From: G963667915 sp965197385
GTDB lineage: Bacteria > Acidobacteriota > Vicinamibacteria > Vicinamibacterales > UBA823
Direction of reading: 5' to 3'
Assembly: GCA_965197385.1 (NCBI GenBank)
Contig: CBDANA010000007.1
Span: forward strand, 558,001-622,000
Length of the DNA stretch: 64,000 bases
Made by a program: the position numbers and the translations under genes
The notes under the pieces: model-generated
What the model saw: only the letters and a program-made list of their open reading frames with translations
Database searches by the model: none
What the model was told of the DNA's origin: nothing
Shown here: in pieces, positions 61,534 to 64,000 of the stretch
How positions within the stretch are numbered: position 1 is the first letter of the stretch
Layout: the number at the start of each line of letters is the position of its first letter

Positions 61534-62808
61534 TCAGGGCCGGTCAGCTACGCGGCGGCGCCGGTTGGCGAATTCGGGTGCTTCCTTGAGACAGGTACCG
61601 AGGATGCCGAACGACGTGAGCAGCGCGCGCAGACCGGTGCGGCGCAGGCTGCCGGCGGGCACGCTGCCGATCTGATAGCCGCGCTCGTCGCTCGAGGCCT
61701 GCTCCCATCCACGGAACAGCCGGCCCCAGTCGCTGGCCAGCACCTCGCGCATCACGGCGCGCCCCTTCGTCGGATACCAGAACGTGTCGTGATACATCAC
61801 GCTGGCGAGGTAGGCCCAGGGCGCCAGCACCGTCTTGAGCGACCACTCCAGCGGCCGGCGCAGCGGGCCCCAGTAGATCAGGTGCTGCATCCGCGCGGCG
61901 AACGTCATGTTACGGAAGGGGCCGACGAAATTCCAGGACTCCGCGGCGGCGCCGGCGTCGCCGACGACCTCGATCTGGCGTGGGTCACCGCAGCCGAGGC
62001 CCGCGTCGTGCGCCATCCGGATGTACTTGATCGACAGCGGATCGAACCCCATCAGCTTCGCCGCCACCGCGTCAATCGCCACCTGATCGGCGCTGGCCAG
62101 GATGACGTTCTTGACGTGCGGTGTCATGCAGCGCGGCCCGGGACCGTCACCCGCGAACGTGCCGTCCATGACGGCGAACACGCCGCGGTGGATCCGCTGC
62201 TGAATCATCAGCAGATCCACCAGCGTCTCGTGGATGACCGGATGCGTCCAGTGTCTCCGCTCGTTCAGGAGGCCGCCGAACGCGTTCTTCATCGCGCCGG
62301 TGATCGTCGTGAACACGTGGGTCTTCACCGTGGGCAGATGGATGATGTTCTCGCCGATGAACCGCTTCGGGATGAGGAAGCCTTTCGGATAGACCTCGTT
62401 CAGGCAGAGGAACTTGCCGGCCAGGTCGCCGACGGCATCCCGGATGTGCACCCAGTCCTCGCCCTCGTAGAGGTGGATGTTGCGAAGCCCGTGCGCCTCG
62501 ATGACCGGCAACTGCTTGTTCTCCCGCTCGCCGAGGTGCGCGTCGATGACGACGGTACGATTGTGACAGGCGTGCATCAGACTCGGGTCGTAGCCGTCCT
62601 GCTGCATCGCCCAGATCACGCCGTCGAGCTGCCACGGCGTCGTCGAGCAGCCCGGAAAGAAGAAATGCCAGGAGATGTTGATCTTGAGCGCGGTGTCGGC
62701 CGATTTGTCCACGACCTGCTGGTAGCCGGCGAGGTTCAGCAGCGCGTGGTAATCGCGCAGGACGGTGGACGGCTCGGTGCGCAGGATCGCGACGGTTGCG
62801 CGTGACAT
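61534..62808 (-). CDS. DUF362 domain protein
   Basis: 424 residues, no signal peptide. The DUF362 region is recognised from ALKINISWHFFFPGCSTTPW, IHLPTVKTHVFTTITGAMKN (with KTH and MKNAFGGL) and LASADQVAIDAVAAKLMGFD. No ferredoxin cysteine cluster is attached, unlike many DUF362 proteins. The C-terminal 130 residues are basic and aromatic-rich (HLIYWGPLRRPLEWSLKTVL). Biochemical function unknown. Transcribed away from the window end with 21 bases to the sulfatase start. Confidence 0.8.
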   Translation of the reverse strand: MSRATVAILRTEPSTVLRDYHALLNLAGYQQVVDKSADTALKINISWHFFFPGCSTTPWQLDGVIWAMQQDGYDPSLMHACHNRTVVIDAHLGERENKQLPVIEAHGLRNIHLYEGEDWVHIRDAVGDLAGKFLCLNEVYPKGFLIPKRFIGENIIHLPTVKTHVFTTITGAMKNAFGGLLNERRHWTHPVIHETLVDLLMIQQRIHRGVFAVMDGTFAGDGPGPRCMTPHVKNVILASADQVAIDAVAAKLMGFDPLSIKYIRMAHDAGLGCGDPRQIEVVGDAGAAAESWNFVGPFRNMTFAARMQHLIYWGPLRRPLEWSLKTVLAPWAYLASVMYHDTFWYPTKGRAVMREVLASDWGRLFRGWEQASSDERGYQIGSVPAGSLRRTGLRALLTSFGILGTCLKEAPEFANRRRRVADRP

Positions 62809-62846
62809 GGCCCCAGTCTATCGCCGCACCGGCGGCGTACAAAAGA

Positions 62847-62872
62847 AAAGGGGACGGCGTGCCGTCCCCTTT
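62847..62872 (-). terminator. Rho-independent terminator after the molybdoenzyme gene
   Basis: AAAGGGGACGGC-GT-GCCGTCCCCTTT forms a perfect 12-bp stem with a tiny loop. On the minus strand the stem is followed by TTTTCTTTTG. It lies 24 bases past the stop of the partial molybdoenzyme gene, between it and the DUF362 gene. Confidence 0.85.
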
Positions 62873-62895
62873 CTGCGAAACGTGTCCAGCTTCGT

Positions 62896-64000
62896 CTAGA
62901 TATGGGCCGTCAACTGGCCGTCCGGTCCCACCTCGAGCGAGCTCAGGATCATGTCCGGCGTGACCGGCGTCCGGCCCATGTGCTCGTCGCCGATCGCGTC
63001 GGCGATGGCACTCAGCACCGCACCGGCGCCCGCACCCTGCGGCGGCTCGCCGATCCCCTTCGCGCCTACCGGTGTCTGCGGGTCGGGCTTGTCGAGCGCG
63101 CCCCACTTCATGTTGAGCGGGATGTCGAGCATCGTCGGCGGCTTGTTCGAGTAGAACCGCTTCGCCACCGGCAAGCCCCAGTGCTGGTCGAAGACCCACT
63201 TTTGCTTCAGGGCGTGGCCGAAACCCTGTACGGCGCCGCCGTGGATCTGCCCACCCAGGCTGCGGGGATGCAGGACCACGCCGCAGTCGGCCGCCGCCGT
63301 GTAATCCACGATGCGGATGTGGCCCGTTTCGACGTCGACCTCGACCTCGGCGAAGCCGATGACGAAGGTATAGGTGTCGCCGTCGCGGCCGAAGTTGTCA
63401 CGCGCGACGCCCATCAGACCCTGGCCGGCCAGGGTCGTCGCCGACCTCGTCGTCCAGGGATTGATGTCCTCCGGCAGCTCGTGGCCATCGTACTTGCCGC
63501 CCAGCTGGATCGCCCGCTCGGCCGCGCGTGCGAAGGTCAGATAGCGCGAGCGATTGGAGCGGTGGTAGACGCGCTCGCCGCCAACGTCGTAATCGTCTGG
63601 CGAGCCACCCAGATCGCGCGCCGCGAGTTCCTGCAGCTTCCGCTTGGCGTCGAGACCGGCTGCCCAGTTGGCGCGTGTGTGCGCATGCGTGGTCTGGCTG
63701 CCGCCCTGGCTGGCGCTCCAGGGAAGGTTCCGGCTCGTGTCGCCCCAGGCGACCGAGACGTTCTCCCACGGGAAGTCCAGCACCTCGGCTGCCGCGCGGG
63801 TCGTGTCGAACACCGAGTGCGTGCCCAGGTTGCCGATGCCCGACGTGATGTACAGCTTGCCGTCCGGCTTGATGACGAACAGTCCGTCGTAGCCGAGGCT
63901 GCCGCCCACGTAGGGGCTCACCGACACGCCGATGCCCGTCACCTTGGTGCCGTTGCGCTGGCCGCTGCGCTGCTTCCGCTCTTCCCAGTTAAAGAGTTCA
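62896..64000 (-). CDS. Xanthine dehydrogenase-family molybdopterin subunit (CoxL-like), 5' part outside the window
   Basis: The visible 368 codons are the C-terminal half of the large molybdenum subunit; the frame stays open to the right edge (FNWEERKQRSGQRNGTKVTG). Motifs: PYVGGSLGYDGLFVIKPDGK, SASQGGSQTTHAHTRANWA, FAEVEVDVETGHIRIVDYTA, ADCGVVLHPRSLGGQIHGGA (followed by VQGFGHAL) and VGAKGIGEPPQGAGAGAVLS, which holds the active-site glutamate of this family. Binds molybdopterin cytosine dinucleotide and oxidises a heterocycle, aldehyde or CO with separate FAD and 2Fe-2S subunits, not present here. Ends at a clear terminator. Confidence 0.88.
   Translation of the reverse strand, partial: ELFNWEERKQRSGQRNGTKVTGIGVSVSPYVGGSLGYDGLFVIKPDGKLYITSGIGNLGTHSVFDTTRAAAEVLDFPWENVSVAWGDTSRNLPWSASQGGSQTTHAHTRANWAAGLDAKRKLQELAARDLGGSPDDYDVGGERVYHRSNRSRYLTFARAAERAIQLGGKYDGHELPEDINPWTTRSATTLAGQGLMGVARDNFGRDGDTYTFVIGFAEVEVDVETGHIRIVDYTAAADCGVVLHPRSLGGQIHGGAVQGFGHALKQKWVFDQHWGLPVAKRFYSNKPPTMLDIPLNMKWGALDKPDPQTPVGAKGIGEPPQGAGAGAVLSAIADAIGDEHMGRTPVTPDMILSSLEVGPDGQLTAHI

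Noticed and set aside
1..64000. CRISPR arrays, tRNA, rRNA, prophage, integron or toxin-antitoxin modules
   Set aside because: No regularly spaced repeats, no cloverleaf or rRNA-like sequence and no phage structural or integrase genes were seen while reading both strands.

Overview
The window is a high-GC, gene-dense bacterial chromosome segment with both strands coding. The gene content (a TreT-type trehalose synthase beside a DUF5752 protein, many signal-peptide-bearing hydrolases and amidohydrolases, MacB/LolC-type ABC exporters, a fused transporter/spermidine synthase, a PQQ-like propeller protein, a DUF362 protein and a CoxL-like molybdoenzyme) most resembles an uncultured Acidobacteriota, perhaps Vicinamibacteria. 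That is an inference: no rRNA, tRNA or universal marker gene is present.

Layout. 1-9.1 kb: quinone oxidoreductase, trehalose synthase plus DUF5752 partner, a frameshifted CapA-like protein, a cupin, a broken class III aminotransferase, a secreted FAH-family protein, DUF350, a lytic transglycosylase and a YfcE-like phosphoesterase. 9.2-17.2 kb: an exported amidohydrolase carrying a 186-bp repeat inside its signal-peptide region, then what I read as the wreck of a quinohemoprotein amine dehydrogenase (qhp) locus: a truncated qhpG-like gene, an IS1595-type element, an IS30-type element interrupted by an IS3-type element, and a qhpA-like gene fused to the 3' half of a qhpE-like protease gene. 17.3-22.3 kb: an AttEFGH-like ABC exporter operon and a further ABC ATPase. 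22.3-35.1 kb: matrixin-like protease, D-aminoacylase, acyl-CoA synthetase, lipoprotein, amidohydrolase, aldo/keto reductase, M28 peptidase, NhaC antiporter, bile-acid-symporter-family transporter and MOSC protein. 35.2-45.9 kb: a LuxE/PaaK-like ligase with an adjacent ALDH-fold reductase, glycosyltransferase, ABC exporter and fused MFS/spermidine synthase. 46-54.5 kb: PQQ-like propeller protein, transporters, VOC protein, an alpha-L-fucosidase with an amber codon, a LysE stub, a scrambled formate dehydrogenase/nuoF fossil and an Nramp-like transporter. 54.6-64 kb: M20 hydrolase, an S9 peptidase with a nonsense codon and an IS256-type insertion, a sulfatase with a nonsense codon, DUF362 protein and a partial molybdoenzyme subunit.

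Two themes unite the window. First, gene decay: at least nine loci carry nonsense codons, frameshifts, deletions or IS insertions, several also with lost catalytic residues (class III aminotransferase lysine, sulfatase aspartate, ferredoxin cysteine, IS256 aspartate). Second, non-coding inverted-repeat elements of 166-208 bp: one family shares a core (TCAAATACNNCCGGTATT) but has two unrelated, internally self-complementary terminal repeats. Their ends coincide with stop codons, C-termini or start regions of neighbouring genes. No CRISPR array, tRNA, rRNA or phage was seen. The most original leads are the repeat family and the eroded qhp locus; I did not find an intact, clearly undescribed system.
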